A stretch of 64,000 nucleotides of DNA from Bog-473 sp052140165 (GCA_052140165.1 JBKQUM010000158.1:1-64000), one strand, 5' to 3'; shown: positions 8,528-17,683, counted from the first letter of the stretch. The notes: generated from the letters alone by a model not told the origin. A program made the numbers and translations.

Positions 8528-9664
8528 TCAGGGCTCGATGCCGAACCAGCGCTGCCGCCGGGATGCGCCGAACTCGACCTTCGATGCGGCCACCGCCTCG
8601 GACGCCTCGGTGAAGGTGCCGAAGGGGCTGGGTCCTGACAGGAAGTTGGCGTCGAAGCGCGCCACCTTGGTGCCGCCGAACTCGATGTAACACGTGGCCA
8701 CTCCGCGGTAGGGCTCGGGCGGGGTCCCGCCCCGCAGCTGGTGGACGAGGACATCGGCCAGCGTCCGGGCTTCGCCCTCGGCGATGGCGCCGACCCGTGG
8801 CACCGGCGCGCTGGTCACGTCACCGACGGCGTACACGTTCTCGAACCTGGTGGCGAACGTCGTGTGATCCACGGCGACCCACCCGTCCTCGGCCAGGTCC
8901 GACTCCTCGACCACCCGCGGCGCACGGTGCACGGGAATGGCCAGGAAGAGGTCGTAGCGGGCCGTCCGCCCGTCCTCCAGGGTGGCGACCTTCGACGTGG
9001 GGTCCAGGGTGGTGACCTTCGACTGGGGCCACCAGTCGATGTCGCGCTCGGCCAGTGCGGCGATGATGCCGGCCGATGCCTCGGGCGAGATCGGGATCGG
9101 GGTCGCCATCGGATTGATCACCTTGATGGTCGACTCCGCGCGCAGGCCGCGCTGCTCCAGGTAGTCGTGGAGCATGAGGGCCGCCTCGTACGGTGCGGCC
9201 GGGCACTTGTAGAAGTTGCCCAACACGCCGATGACGACGTCGCCCCCCTCGAACCCCGACAGCAGCTCGCGGACGCGTGCGGCGCCGGACACGGAGTAGA
9301 ACTCGGAACCCTCCTCCACAAGTCCCGGTGTCGCCGTGGGATCCAGGTCGGCTCCGAGCGCCACCACCAGGATGTCAGGGTCGTACTGCGCCGTGTCAGT
9401 GGTCACCCGCCTGTGCTGGGCGTCGATGGAGACGATCCTGTCCTGGACGAATCGGACCGAGGGCTTGTCCAGCCGGGAGTAGGGAAGGCGCACGTTGGCG
9501 GGGTCGTCGCGCCCGAACATGACGTCGAGCTTCGAGAACCCGAAGACGAACGCATCGCTGCTGTCGATGATCGTGACCTCGACCTCGTCCGGAACGTCCT
9601 CCGAGAGCCTCGTCGCCAGTTCCAGGCCCGCGAAGCCGGCACCGAGGATCAGGACAGTCTTCAT
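8528..9664 (-). CDS. FAD-dependent oxidoreductase, sulfide:quinone reductase / flavocytochrome c-like
   Basis: The 378-residue protein starts MKTVLILGAGFAGLELATRL, the FAD-binding GxGxxG fold. FYKCPAAPYEAALMLHDYL carries the cysteine found at the matching place in sulfide:quinone oxidoreductases, and NVYAVGDVTS is the C-terminal FAD motif. A second cysteine occurs in VATCYIEFGG. These suggest an SQR-like membrane-associated flavoprotein, though family members with other electron donors exist. The ATG at 9664 has GGAG upstream. It follows the Baeyer-Villiger-type gene on the same strand after 165 bases. Confidence 0.75.
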   Translation of the reverse strand: MKTVLILGAGFAGLELATRLSEDVPDEVEVTIIDSSDAFVFGFSKLDVMFGRDDPANVRLPYSRLDKPSVRFVQDRIVSIDAQHRRVTTDTAQYDPDILVVALGADLDPTATPGLVEEGSEFYSVSGAARVRELLSGFEGGDVVIGVLGNFYKCPAAPYEAALMLHDYLEQRGLRAESTIKVINPMATPIPISPEASAGIIAALAERDIDWWPQSKVTTLDPTSKVATLEDGRTARYDLFLAIPVHRAPRVVEESDLAEDGWVAVDHTTFATRFENVYAVGDVTSAPVPRVGAIAEGEARTLADVLVHQLRGGTPPEPYRGVATCYIEFGGTKVARFDANFLSGPSPFGTFTEASEAVAASKVEFGASRRQRWFGIEP

Positions 9665-9829
9665 GTGTTCTCCGTTCCCTGCGATGTGCGCGTGGTCCGG
9701 CCCCTTCCTGGAGTGGGAAGATAGCAAGGAAGGTCGGTCCGAGCGCTCCGGCAGGCCGCTGTGAAGATTGCCTTCGATCAGCTGCGACTCTACGCCGCTC
9801 TCTGCAGGCGTTCGGGCCGAGAGGATTGG

Positions 9830-11626
9830 CTAGGGCCGTCGCTCCAGCCCGGCGAAGGTCCCCGCCTCGCGCCAGTCGGAGAGCAGTTGGAAGAATGGCA
9901 TCGGGCCGTTCCCGTACGAGCTGGCCAGGAAGCCGCCCCCACCGGGTTGACCCTCGTTGTTGTAGTAGCCGGGCGTGCATTGCTCCTGGAAGGCGCGAAT
10001 GTCCCGAGCCGACTCGGCCAGCGTGCGCAGCCACTCCTCTTCGGATTGCGCGGTCGCCTCCACGGTCGAGAGGTCGCCGTCGATGGCGTGGCGGAGGATG
10101 TGGGCGACGTGCCGGCACGCCTCGTCGAGCAGGTGCGGGTAGTTGACCGTGAAGCCGCCCTGGGTGTGACCGATCACGAACATGTTGGGAAAGCCGTGCA
10201 CGTGCATCCCGTGCAGCGACTTCATGCCGTCGCCCCAATACTCCGAGAGGCTCAGCCCCCGCGAGCCCACCACGTCGTAGCCGGCCCGGCGCGTGTAGTC
10301 CGTTCCGACCTCGAACCCGGTGGCGTACACGAGGCAGTCCAACGAGTACTCCCGTTCGCCCACGACCACACCTCCCGGCGTGATCCGGTCGACCCCGCGG
10401 CCATCGGTGCTCACCAGGGTCACGTTGGGGCGGTTGAAGGCCTGCAGGTATTCGTCGTGGAAGCAGGGTCGCTTGCAGAACTGCCGGTACCAGGGCTTCA
10501 GCGCCTCCGCCGTCGCCGGATCCCCGACGAGGGCATCCACCCGGGAGCGGATCTGCTCCATCTTCTCGAAGTCGGCCAACTCGAGGACGCTCGCCAGGTC
10601 TTCGCCCGGGCCCGTGCCGCCGGTGTCGCGCAGTCGGGTCACCAGCCGGCCGATGATGTCGGTCCAGCCGTCCATGACGAGGTCCTCCGGCGCCATGCCG
10701 CCCGAGGTCAGCAGGGTGAAGTTCTCCATCCGCCTCTTCTGCCAACCTGGCTCGAGGGAGGATGCCCACGATGCATCGGTGGGACGGTTGGCCCTGACGT
10801 CAATGGACGATGGTGTGCGCTGGAAGAGGAAGAGCTCGCCGGCCGATGCGGCCACGTGGGGCACCACCTGGACTGCGGTGGCGCCGGTGCCGATGATGCC
10901 GACGGACTTGTCCGAGAGCCCGTCCAGGTTCCCGTTCGAGTCCCCTGCGGTGTAGGCGTAGTCCCAGCGGCTGGTGTGGAAGGCATGTCCCCGGAACGAT
11001 TCGATCCCCGGGACGCCGGGGAGTTTGGGTCGGTGCAACGGACCGTTCCCCATCAGCAGGAAGCGAGCGGACATGCGGTCGCCGCGGTCAGTGGTGATGG
11101 TCCAACGACACCGCGCAGGCTCCCATTCGATGCCGGTGACCTCGGTCGAGAGGCAGGAGCGCTCGTACAGGTCGAAGTGCCGCGCGATGCGCCTGCAGTG
11201 CTCGAGGATCTCTGGGGCGCGGACGTACTTCTCTGTCGGGATGTACGCGGTCTCTTCGAGCAGGGGCAGGTAGATGTAGGACTCGACGTCGCATTGCGCG
11301 CCCGGATACCGGTTCCAGTACCAGGTCCCGCCGAAGTCACCGCCCTTCTCGACGATGCGAATGTCGTCGATGCCCGCCTGTCGGAGGCGCGCCCCGGCGA
11401 TGAGGCCGGCGAACCCACCGCCGATGATCGCGACGGTGACGTCGTCTCGGAGGGGGGCGCGTGCGACCGCCTCCGTGTAGGGGTCGCGGAGGAGCTCGGC
11501 GAAGGGCCCGGCGATCTCGACGTACTGCGAGTTCCCGTCGAGGCGGATGCGCTTGTCGCGCTCCGTCCGGTACTTCTCGCGGAGTGCGTCGGGGTCGAAG
11601 GGCGGGGGACGTTCGTCGGTGCTCAC
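9830..11626 (-). CDS. Flavin-containing (Baeyer-Villiger-type) monooxygenase
   Basis: The 598-residue protein has an N-terminal extension, the FAD motif IIGGGFAGLIAGARL, the GGTWYWNRYPGAQCD block and the Baeyer-Villiger fingerprint FxGxxxHxxxW as FRGHAFHTSRW. A second dinucleotide fold GIIGTGATAVQVVPHVA binds NADPH. Such enzymes insert oxygen next to ketones or oxidise heteroatoms. I chose the GTG at 11626: it overlaps by four bases (GTGA) the stop of a 10-codon leader that has a perfect AGGAGG signal. The substrate is unknown. Long N-terminal extensions are typical of the cyclopentadecanone/phenylacetone-type branches. Confidence 0.85.
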   Translation of the reverse strand: MSTDERPPPFDPDALREKYRTERDKRIRLDGNSQYVEIAGPFAELLRDPYTEAVARAPLRDDVTVAIIGGGFAGLIAGARLRQAGIDDIRIVEKGGDFGGTWYWNRYPGAQCDVESYIYLPLLEETAYIPTEKYVRAPEILEHCRRIARHFDLYERSCLSTEVTGIEWEPARCRWTITTDRGDRMSARFLLMGNGPLHRPKLPGVPGIESFRGHAFHTSRWDYAYTAGDSNGNLDGLSDKSVGIIGTGATAVQVVPHVAASAGELFLFQRTPSSIDVRANRPTDASWASSLEPGWQKRRMENFTLLTSGGMAPEDLVMDGWTDIIGRLVTRLRDTGGTGPGEDLASVLELADFEKMEQIRSRVDALVGDPATAEALKPWYRQFCKRPCFHDEYLQAFNRPNVTLVSTDGRGVDRITPGGVVVGEREYSLDCLVYATGFEVGTDYTRRAGYDVVGSRGLSLSEYWGDGMKSLHGMHVHGFPNMFVIGHTQGGFTVNYPHLLDEACRHVAHILRHAIDGDLSTVEATAQSEEEWLRTLAESARDIRAFQEQCTPGYYNNEGQPGGGGFLASSYGNGPMPFFQLLSDWREAGTFAGLERRP

Positions 11627-11655
11627 ACGCTGCGGTCCCTTCGGTGCGCACTCAT
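11623..11655 (-). CDS. Putative 10-aa leader peptide of the monooxygenase gene
   Basis: An ATG at 11655 preceded by AGGAGG with eight-base spacing opens the frame MSAHRRDRSV and stops at TGA. This stop overlaps the GTG start of the monooxygenase in the arrangement GTGA. A TACGCT box (possible -10) lies just upstream. The strong ribosome site serves the leader rather than the enzyme, so the enzyme may depend on re-initiation. The peptide itself, with three arginines and one histidine, matches no known attenuator. Confidence 0.4.
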   Translation of the reverse strand: MSAHRRDRSV

Positions 11656-11733
11656 GGCTCGGTCCTCCTGAATCGACGCCGCAGCGTAGCAACCGGTCAT
11701 CGCGGGTTCCGGGTCGCGCCGGTGCAGCCCGCC

Positions 11734-13239
11734 CTAACCCGTCCCTCCCGGTCCGCCTCCGTGGTCGTGGTGGTGGCCACCGAAGAGAAAGCCGAGGGGC
11801 GACGGGGCCGGGGCTGTGGGCACGGTCGTCGATGGCACCGTCGTCGATGGCACCGTCGTCGTCGGCACCGTCGCCCCGGTCGGCTGCAGGACGTTGACGA
11901 CGTCCAGGTATTGCCCCGGCGTGATGCCGCCACCCGAGAGGAGCACCCCGGCGAGCGACAGGGCCTGCTCGGCAGAGGCCTGCCGGTTCGGCCCCGGCCG
12001 CTGCGCGGCGGTCGTATCGAGTGCATGGGCCATCGCCCCGTCCCCGGGTAGGTCACCGCCGGCGAGCGATGTCGCCACGGCGGAGATGGCGGCGCCTTCG
12101 GTGTCGCTCCGCTTCGACTGCGCCAGCGCGACGTTGTGGGATGTCGCCGAGGCGGCCGGGACGGAGGGCGGACCGCCGTGGTGGGCGAGGAGCACCACGG
12201 CGGCGACCAGGGTTGCCGCAGCAGCGCAGGCCGCGACGACCAGGGCTCGGCTGCGCCTACGCCGGCGCCGTCGCGGTTCGCCCGGCGGGACGGGACCAGG
12301 CCGGCGCTGCACCGCAGTCACGGCAGGTGTCGGCGGGGGAGCGATGGGCCCGGTGGCCGTGGCCGGCGTGCCGGGCAGCGGGCGTGCGGGTCGTGGGGCG
12401 GTCTCGGAGCTGCCCAGCGCCTGCCACATGGCGCGTGCGGAAGGGAACCGGTCGTGTGGGTCGACCGCCAGTGCCCGGCAGGCCACGTCACGCAGCGGGG
12501 GCGGAAGATCTTCTGCACCCCGACCGCCGGGCACCGCGCGCCTTCCCGTGACCGCTTCGACCATCATCGCACCGACCGCGAAGAGATCGGACTGCACCGT
12601 GGCCGGTCCGCCCGTCCTTCTCTCCGGGGCGAGATAGCCAGGCGTCCCCAGGACGACGCCGGTCAGCGTCAGGTCGTCGCTCACGGGGTGGGCGAGGGAG
12701 TGGGTGTCGAAGCTCTTTGCGATGCCGAAGTCGGCGATCTTGGTATGCCCGTCCCCCTGGAGCAGGATGTTGCTGGGCTTGATGTCGCGATGGAGCACGC
12801 CGCGTGCGTGCGCCGCCGCCAGCGCGGCCAGAGCCTCGGCAATGACGAATCGGACCCTCGGCAGCGCGAGCGGTCCGTGCACGATCTCGTCGCGCAGCGT
12901 CGTGCCGGGCAGTCGCTCCATGACCAGATACGACGTCGATCCGTCCTCGCCGAAGTCCAGCACGGCGACGATGTTGGGATGGACGAGACGTGCGGCGATG
13001 CGCGCCTCCTGCTGGAACCGCGTGCGCATGCCGGGCAGGGACTCTATCTCGGGACGCAGGATCTTGACGGCCACGCTGCGCTCGAGGCGGTCGTCGAAGG
13101 CATCGAAGACCCGCGCCATGCCGCCCTCGCCGAGGAGGCCGGAGATGCGGTAGCGACCTCCGATGATCCCCGCGGCAGCGCGCGCCTCCACCCCTGTTGT
13201 GTACCCCCGCTCCGGGGCCGGTAGTCGTGCTGGGACCAC
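11734..13239 (-). CDS. Membrane Ser/Thr protein kinase (PknB/PknA-like catalytic domain)
   Basis: The 501-residue protein has a complete kinase domain: LLGEGGMARVFDAFD (glycine loop), SVAVKILRPE (lysine), GVLHRDIKPSNILL (HRD), KIADFGIAKSF (DFG) and GYLAPERR (APE). A Pro-rich linker and an Arg-rich stretch lead to one membrane helix (about 328-350). The outer part ends with a short repeat of TTVPS and a Gly/His-rich tail. PASTA repeats are absent, so cell-wall muropeptide sensing of the PknB kind is not indicated. The exact start is uncertain between the GTG at 13239 and one at 13191. DNA encoding the TTVPS repeat consists of 15-bp near-identical units around 11820-11870. Confidence 0.85.
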   Translation of the reverse strand: MVPARLPAPERGYTTGVEARAAAGIIGGRYRISGLLGEGGMARVFDAFDDRLERSVAVKILRPEIESLPGMRTRFQQEARIAARLVHPNIVAVLDFGEDGSTSYLVMERLPGTTLRDEIVHGPLALPRVRFVIAEALAALAAAHARGVLHRDIKPSNILLQGDGHTKIADFGIAKSFDTHSLAHPVSDDLTLTGVVLGTPGYLAPERRTGGPATVQSDLFAVGAMMVEAVTGRRAVPGGRGAEDLPPPLRDVACRALAVDPHDRFPSARAMWQALGSSETAPRPARPLPGTPATATGPIAPPPTPAVTAVQRRPGPVPPGEPRRRRRRRSRALVVAACAAAATLVAAVVLLAHHGGPPSVPAASATSHNVALAQSKRSDTEGAAISAVATSLAGGDLPGDGAMAHALDTTAAQRPGPNRQASAEQALSLAGVLLSGGGITPGQYLDVVNVLQPTGATVPTTTVPSTTVPSTTVPTAPAPSPLGFLFGGHHHDHGGGPGGTG

Positions 13240-13302
13240 GATTCCCTACGGGGGTTGCCGGCCGGGGCGGGCGGCGCGGCGACCGAGGCCGGCAACGCCG
13301 GC

Positions 13303-14235
13303 TCAGAGGGCGAGGGCCGCCATCTCGCCCATCAGGGTCAGGGCGTCGTTCGGCACGTCGGCCCCGAAGTCGCGGTAGAGGGCATGGATGTTGGCCACGA
13401 GCCGTTCCGGCTCACTCCACTCGCCATAGGGCCCGAGGTCGATGTCGCGTGCCGCTTCCATGGGCGACATCCCGCCGACGAAGCGGTCCCGGGCCTCGGC
13501 GGTGAGGAATTCGAAGTACTGCTTCAGGTCGGTGACGGCCGCGACGGTCGCCAGCGGCCCGTGCCCCGGCACCACGACGGCCGGTTGCAGCGCCACGATG
13601 CGCTCGCAGGCCGCGATCCAATTGGCAACCGGTCCGGCCCACACGATGGGGTGGCCGCCGTGGAACAGGATGTCCCCGGTGAACACGATGCCCTCGCCGG
13701 GGAGGTGCACGACGGTGTCCCCCGCCGTGTGTGCGGGGCCGACTTCCACCAGCGAGACCGGACGGTCACCGACCCGCAGGTCGAGCCGGCCCTCGAACGT
13801 CCTCGAGGGCAAGGTGAGCGGCACGCCGTCGAAGGAGAACGGGGCGAAGATGCGCGAAAGGAATTCGCCTGCGGGACCGAGCGACGGCGCGGCCCGCATC
13901 ATGGCCGCCATCGTCTCGGGCGGAAGCTCTCCCATCTCCTCGGCGCAGCGCCGCGAGGAGATGATCTCCGAGCCGGACAGGAGGGAGTTGCCGTAGCAGT
14001 GGTCGCCGTTGGCGTGCGTGTTGACCACGGTGCCGATGCGCTCGGCGGTCGGCGTCCTTCGGCGCATCGCGTCGAGCATCTCCGCCGTCAGGCGCAGGTC
14101 GAAAAGCGTGTCGACGAGGAGCGATGCGTCGCCGCCGGTCACGAGGCCGGCGTTCGACCAGCCCCACCCGCCGTCGGGCTGCAGGTAGGCCCAGATGCCG
14201 TCACCCACCTCGCGGAGGCCCTTTTCGTACGCCAT
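13303..14235 (-). CDS. MBL-fold metallo-hydrolase
   Basis: The 310-residue protein has the metallo-beta-lactamase fold motifs: NTHANGDHCYGN (metal site, with His-x-Asn-x-Asp-His rather than the usual His-x-His-x-Asp-His), GPAHTAGDTVVHLP, FTGDILFHGG and PGHGP. The replacement of the second histidine by asparagine in the first motif (THANGDH) is seen in some lactonase- or cyclase-like subgroups. A glyoxalase II- or quinoline-lactonase-like hydrolase is possible, but the substrate cannot be read from sequence. It is 63 bases upstream of the kinase on the same strand. Confidence 0.75.
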   Translation of the reverse strand: MAYEKGLREVGDGIWAYLQPDGGWGWSNAGLVTGGDASLLVDTLFDLRLTAEMLDAMRRRTPTAERIGTVVNTHANGDHCYGNSLLSGSEIISSRRCAEEMGELPPETMAAMMRAAPSLGPAGEFLSRIFAPFSFDGVPLTLPSRTFEGRLDLRVGDRPVSLVEVGPAHTAGDTVVHLPGEGIVFTGDILFHGGHPIVWAGPVANWIAACERIVALQPAVVVPGHGPLATVAAVTDLKQYFEFLTAEARDRFVGGMSPMEAARDIDLGPYGEWSEPERLVANIHALYRDFGADVPNDALTLMGEMAALAL

Positions 14236-14376
14236 CGGATCAGAGTGGCCCGTACGCCGAGTGCACGGCCGCTCAGCCTACGGAGTCTTTGCCCATGGCG
14301 TAGCCCGTACACCCGCGAGGTCATTGTGAAGACTTGATGAACTGGGCCCTCGGGCGGCCATTTCTCAAAGTGACCT

Positions 14377-14390
14377 GTGGTATCAACCAC
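14377..14390. promoter_or_regulatory. Inverted repeat upstream of glnA
   Basis: GTGGT-ATCA-ACCAC is a perfect 5-base inverted repeat lying 73-86 bases before the glnA start. Position fits an operator for nitrogen control. It does not match the GlnR a/b-site consensus as I remember it. Function is inferred only from position. Confidence 0.3.
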
Positions 14391-14462
14391 TCAATCTCAT
14401 TTGGCCTCGGGCACCACGAACCGGAGTGGCTGCTCGTCGAGATCCCGGAGGGAGACGTCACC

Positions 14463-15887
14463 ATGAAAGAGCGCAACCCAGCCGAGGTCATCCGCCTCGT
14501 GAAGGACGAGGGGATCGAGGTGGTGGACCTCCGGTTCTGCGACCTCCCCGGACTGATGCAGCACTTCTCCATGCCGGCGCACACGCTCACAGAGGAGATG
14601 TTCACCGAGGGAAACGGCTTCGACGGCTCGTCCATCCGCGGCTTCCAGCAGATCCACGAGTCCGACATGATCCTGCTGCCCGACCCGTCGACCGCGGTGG
14701 TGGACCCCTTCCGCCAGCACAAGACGCTCAACCTGAACTGCTTCGTGCACGATCCGCTGACCCTCGAGCCCTACAGCCGGGACCCGCGCTATGTCGCCAA
14801 GAAGGCGGAGGCGTACGTGAAGACGACCGGGGTGGCCGACACGTCCTACTTCGGGCCCGAGGCGGAGTTCTTCATCTTCGACGACGTGCGCTTCTCCCAG
14901 GACCAGCACTCCGCCTTCTACCAGGTCGACTCCGTCGAGGGCATCTGGAACTCGGCGCGCGAGGAGGGGCCGAACCTCGGTTACAAGCCCCGCTACAAGG
15001 AGGGCTACTTCCCCGTCCCGCCCATGGACCACTTCCAGGACCTGCGCTCCGAGATGATCCTCACCATGGAGAGGCTCGGGATCGAGATAGAGGTGCAGCA
15101 CCACGAAGTCGGAACGGCCGGGCAGGCCGAGATCGACATGCGCTTCGACACGCTGTTGAAGATGGCGGACAAGCTGATGCTCTACAAGTACGTCGTCAAG
15201 AGCGTCGCCAATGCGGCGGGCCACACGGCGACCTTCATGCCGAAGCCGCTGTTCGACGACAACGGGTCGGGCATGCACGTCCACTCGTCGCTATGGAACG
15301 GCAAGGAGCCGCTGTTCCACCAGGAGGGTACCTACGCCGGGCTCTCGGACATCGGACGCTGGTACATCGGCGGCATCATCAAGCACGCCCGGTCGGTGCT
15401 GGCCTTCGCCGCACCCACCACGAACTCTTACAAGCGGCTCGTGCCGGGATTCGAGGCGCCGGTCAACCTCGTGTACTCCCAGCGGAACCGTTCGGCGGCG
15501 TGCCGCATCCCGGTCTACTCACCCAGCCCCAAGGCGAAGCGGGTCGAGTTCCGCTGCCCGGACCCCAGCTGCAATCCGTACCTCGCCTTCTCGGCCATCC
15601 TCATGGCGGGCCTCGACGGCGTGGCGAACCACATCGAGCCGCCGCCGCCGGTCGACGAGGACCTCTTCGACATGCCCGCCGACGAGCTGGCCAAGATCGG
15701 CCAGGTGCCTTCCTCGTTGGAGGAGGCGCTGGACGCGCTCGAGGCCGACCAGGACTACCTGAAGGCGGGCGGGGTCTTCACCGACGACCTGATCGAGACG
15801 TGGGTCGGGTACAAGCGCGCCAACGAGGTCGACGCCGTGCGGCTGCGGCCCCACCCGTGGGAGTTCATGCTCTACTACGACATCTAG
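14463..15887 (+). CDS. glnA: Glutamine synthetase, type I (GlnA1-like)
   Basis: The 474-residue enzyme makes glutamine from glutamate, ammonia and ATP. It carries GFDGSSIRGF, the metal-site block GPEAEFFIFD, FMPKPLFDDNGSGMH and NRSAACRIP, and is co-linear with mycobacterial GlnA1. The ATG at 14463 follows GGAGGGAGA; an upstream in-frame extension to 14334 is not part of the family. The adenylylation loop reads VDEDLFDMP: residue 402 is Phe (TTC at 15666-15668) where GlnA1 and the enterobacterial enzyme have the modified Tyr. Covalent shut-off by GlnE therefore appears impossible. It is flanked by a divergent MBL gene and a convergent L,D-transpeptidase. Confidence 0.95.
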   Translation: MKERNPAEVIRLVKDEGIEVVDLRFCDLPGLMQHFSMPAHTLTEEMFTEGNGFDGSSIRGFQQIHESDMILLPDPSTAVVDPFRQHKTLNLNCFVHDPLTLEPYSRDPRYVAKKAEAYVKTTGVADTSYFGPEAEFFIFDDVRFSQDQHSAFYQVDSVEGIWNSAREEGPNLGYKPRYKEGYFPVPPMDHFQDLRSEMILTMERLGIEIEVQHHEVGTAGQAEIDMRFDTLLKMADKLMLYKYVVKSVANAAGHTATFMPKPLFDDNGSGMHVHSSLWNGKEPLFHQEGTYAGLSDIGRWYIGGIIKHARSVLAFAAPTTNSYKRLVPGFEAPVNLVYSQRNRSAACRIPVYSPSPKAKRVEFRCPDPSCNPYLAFSAILMAGLDGVANHIEPPPPVDEDLFDMPADELAKIGQVPSSLEEALDALEADQDYLKAGGVFTDDLIETWVGYKRANEVDAVRLRPHPWEFMLYYDI

Positions 15888-15901
15888 GAGCGCCGACCCA
15901 C

Positions 15902-15927
15902 CGGCAGCGCGAGACGGCAGCGCGAGA
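15902..15927. repeat. Two tandem copies of a 13-bp unit
   Basis: CGGCAGCGCGAGA occurs twice in tandem in the short gap between the convergent glnA and L,D-transpeptidase genes. It may be a small slippage product. No terminator-like stem is obvious around it. Confidence 0.5.
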
Positions 15928-15930
15928 CGG

Positions 15931-17448
15931 TCAGTAGACCCAGACGGTCGTGCCGATCGGGTCGATGTTGTTGGCCCACACCCAGTCGATGGCCTCGTTG
16001 CTGATGCGCGCGCAACCGTGGGACACCGGGTAGGGCGGCACCGACGAGTCCCCATGGATGGCGTAGCCCTCGTAGAAGAATCGTGGCCGCCACAGGGTGC
16101 CGAGCGAGTCGGTCACGGTCCCGTCCACGACCCGGTTCGTCTGGAAGACGCCCGTGGGTGTGGTGGCGATGTTGACCACGCCGTCCTGGGTGTACGTGTA
16201 CCCGCCGCCGGTCGACGTGTTGAGCGTCCAGACGAGGTGGCCGTTGTTCACCACCATGAGAAGGTCGTCCTCGAGGTCGATCTGGATCTCGTAGCCCGAG
16301 GCCGGGCGGGGCTGGGGGACCACCCCTGCGTTGAGCGCGGCCCAAGTGGCCGGCCCGACGACGCCGTCGCGGGTCAGGTTGGCCGCCTTCTGCAGCGCCC
16401 ACACGGCCTGCTCCGTGCTGTCGTCGAACGTGCCGCCCGTGGTGTCGACCCAGTAGCCGAGCGCGAGCAGTTGCGTCTGCAGCGAGGCGACGGCCGCGCC
16501 GTCCGCCCCGGGGCTGAGCGTGGGGGGAGCCGGAGGGGGGGAGGTGGGCAGGAGCCAGTACCCGCCACCGTCGGGCCTGGCCGCGATGGCCCGGATCGGG
16601 TTGGAGTTCGATTGCCCGCCCATCGAGCCGAGGAAGGCGGTGCCGAAGTTGAAGATGCCGCCGTCCACCGCGGCCAGCCAGTAGCCGCCCGGCCCCGCGG
16701 CCATGCCCACGATGGGAGCGTTGAGGGGTGTCCCGCCCGTCGATCCGAGGAACGGGGCCGTCCCGTAGTTGAAGATGCCGCCGTCGGAGGCGACCAGCCA
16801 GTACCCGGTCCCGCCCGGCGATGCCGCCATGCCGACGACGGGCTGGTTCAGGTGGATGGACCCGGCCGAGCCGTAGAAGGTGGCGTCGCCGTAGGAGAAG
16901 ATGCCGCCGTCGGAGGCGACGAGCCAGTAGCCACCGCCATCGGGTGTGGCGGCCATGCCCACGATCGGGGCGTTGAGCGGCAGGCTGCCGGCCGATCCGA
17001 AGAAGCCCGCGTCGCCGTAGTTGAAGACTCCACCGTCGGAGGCGACGAGCCAGTACCCGCCGCCATCCTTGGTGGCGGCCATGCCCACGATCGGCTTGTT
17101 GAGCGGCAGCGCCCCGGCCGACCCGAAGAAGCCGGCGTCGCCGTAGTTGAAGATCCCCCCGTCGGAAGCGACGATCCAGTAGCCGTTCCCGCTCGCCGTC
17201 GAGGCCATGCCGACTGCGGGGGCGTTCAGCTGCAGGCCGCCCGAGGGTCCGTAGAAGCCGGCCGTCCCGAAGTTGACGGGCTGGGCGGGGTTGTCCGGGT
17301 AGGCCGCTGCTGCGACGCCCGGCGCCACCAGCACGAGGCCCGGGAGCAGTGTCATGAACCCGATGACGGCGGCGACGAGGTGGCGCCGCCGCCGGTGTCG
17401 CCCGCCGCCGGTGGCGGGTCCGTGGGACGCGGTGTGGTCGGCCGGCAT
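15931..17448 (-). CDS. Secreted L,D-transpeptidase with beta-propeller-like repeats and PG-binding domain
   Basis: The 505-residue protein has an Arg-rich N-terminus and export signal (about 22-48), then about six 42-residue repeats (58-300) of the form LNxPIVGMAAT, GGGYWLVASDGG and FNYGDAGFFGS. After a Pro linker comes a peptidoglycan-binding domain (about 312-375) and a YkuD catalytic domain (about 385-505) with YPVSHGCARIS; Cys479 is the nucleophile and His477 lies before it. YkuD enzymes make 3-3 peptidoglycan cross-links or anchor proteins to the wall. The ATG at 17448 follows AAGGAG. The repeats resemble those on other actinobacterial surface proteins and may bind a wall polymer. Confidence 0.85.
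   Translation of the reverse strand: MPADHTASHGPATGGGRHRRRRHLVAAVIGFMTLLPGLVLVAPGVAAAAYPDNPAQPVNFGTAGFYGPSGGLQLNAPAVGMASTASGNGYWIVASDGGIFNYGDAGFFGSAGALPLNKPIVGMAATKDGGGYWLVASDGGVFNYGDAGFFGSAGSLPLNAPIVGMAATPDGGGYWLVASDGGIFSYGDATFYGSAGSIHLNQPVVGMAASPGGTGYWLVASDGGIFNYGTAPFLGSTGGTPLNAPIVGMAAGPGGYWLAAVDGGIFNFGTAFLGSMGGQSNSNPIRAIAARPDGGGYWLLPTSPPPAPPTLSPGADGAAVASLQTQLLALGYWVDTTGGTFDDSTEQAVWALQKAANLTRDGVVGPATWAALNAGVVPQPRPASGYEIQIDLEDDLLMVVNNGHLVWTLNTSTGGGYTYTQDGVVNIATTPTGVFQTNRVVDGTVTDSLGTLWRPRFFYEGYAIHGDSSVPPYPVSHGCARISNEAIDWVWANNIDPIGTTVWVY
16549..17277 (-). repeat. About six tandem 126-bp coding repeats
   Basis: Within the L,D-transpeptidase gene, roughly six units of 126 bases (42 codons) are tandemly repeated, with the central units most alike and the outer ones diverged. 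Each encodes a YWLVASDGG strand and an FNYGDA strand. This pattern suggests expansion by unequal recombination under selection for protein sequence. Confidence 0.8.
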
Positions 17449-17683
17449 TGCAGCTCCTTAGGGTCGGCTCCGGGCGTGTGCCGAGACGTCCGGGTTCACC
17501 ACGTTGCTCGCGGCGCCGTCCGCATGGGCATCGACCTGGTCGAAGATGTCGCAGAACTGTACATCGGGGTCCTCCCGGGACACACTGCGGACGTGCGCCG
17601 CACGCCCCCGGTTCCGGGGTGCCCGGCTCGCGGTGCGGTGACCAGGGCCGTCGGGGCGCTGCGTCGACCCGTGGGCGCCGATC

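Noticed and set aside
14370..14400. GlnR-type box upstream of glnA
   Set aside because: GTGAC is present but the GAAAC partner at the right distance is not; only the inverted repeat was kept.
14334..14462. Upstream in-frame extension of glnA
   Set aside because: Not part of the family; the ribosome site and the length of 474 residues support the start at 14463.
16549..17277. Tandem repeats as a possible CRISPR-like array
   Set aside because: Units are 126 bases, in frame, and encode a protein repeat without unique spacers.
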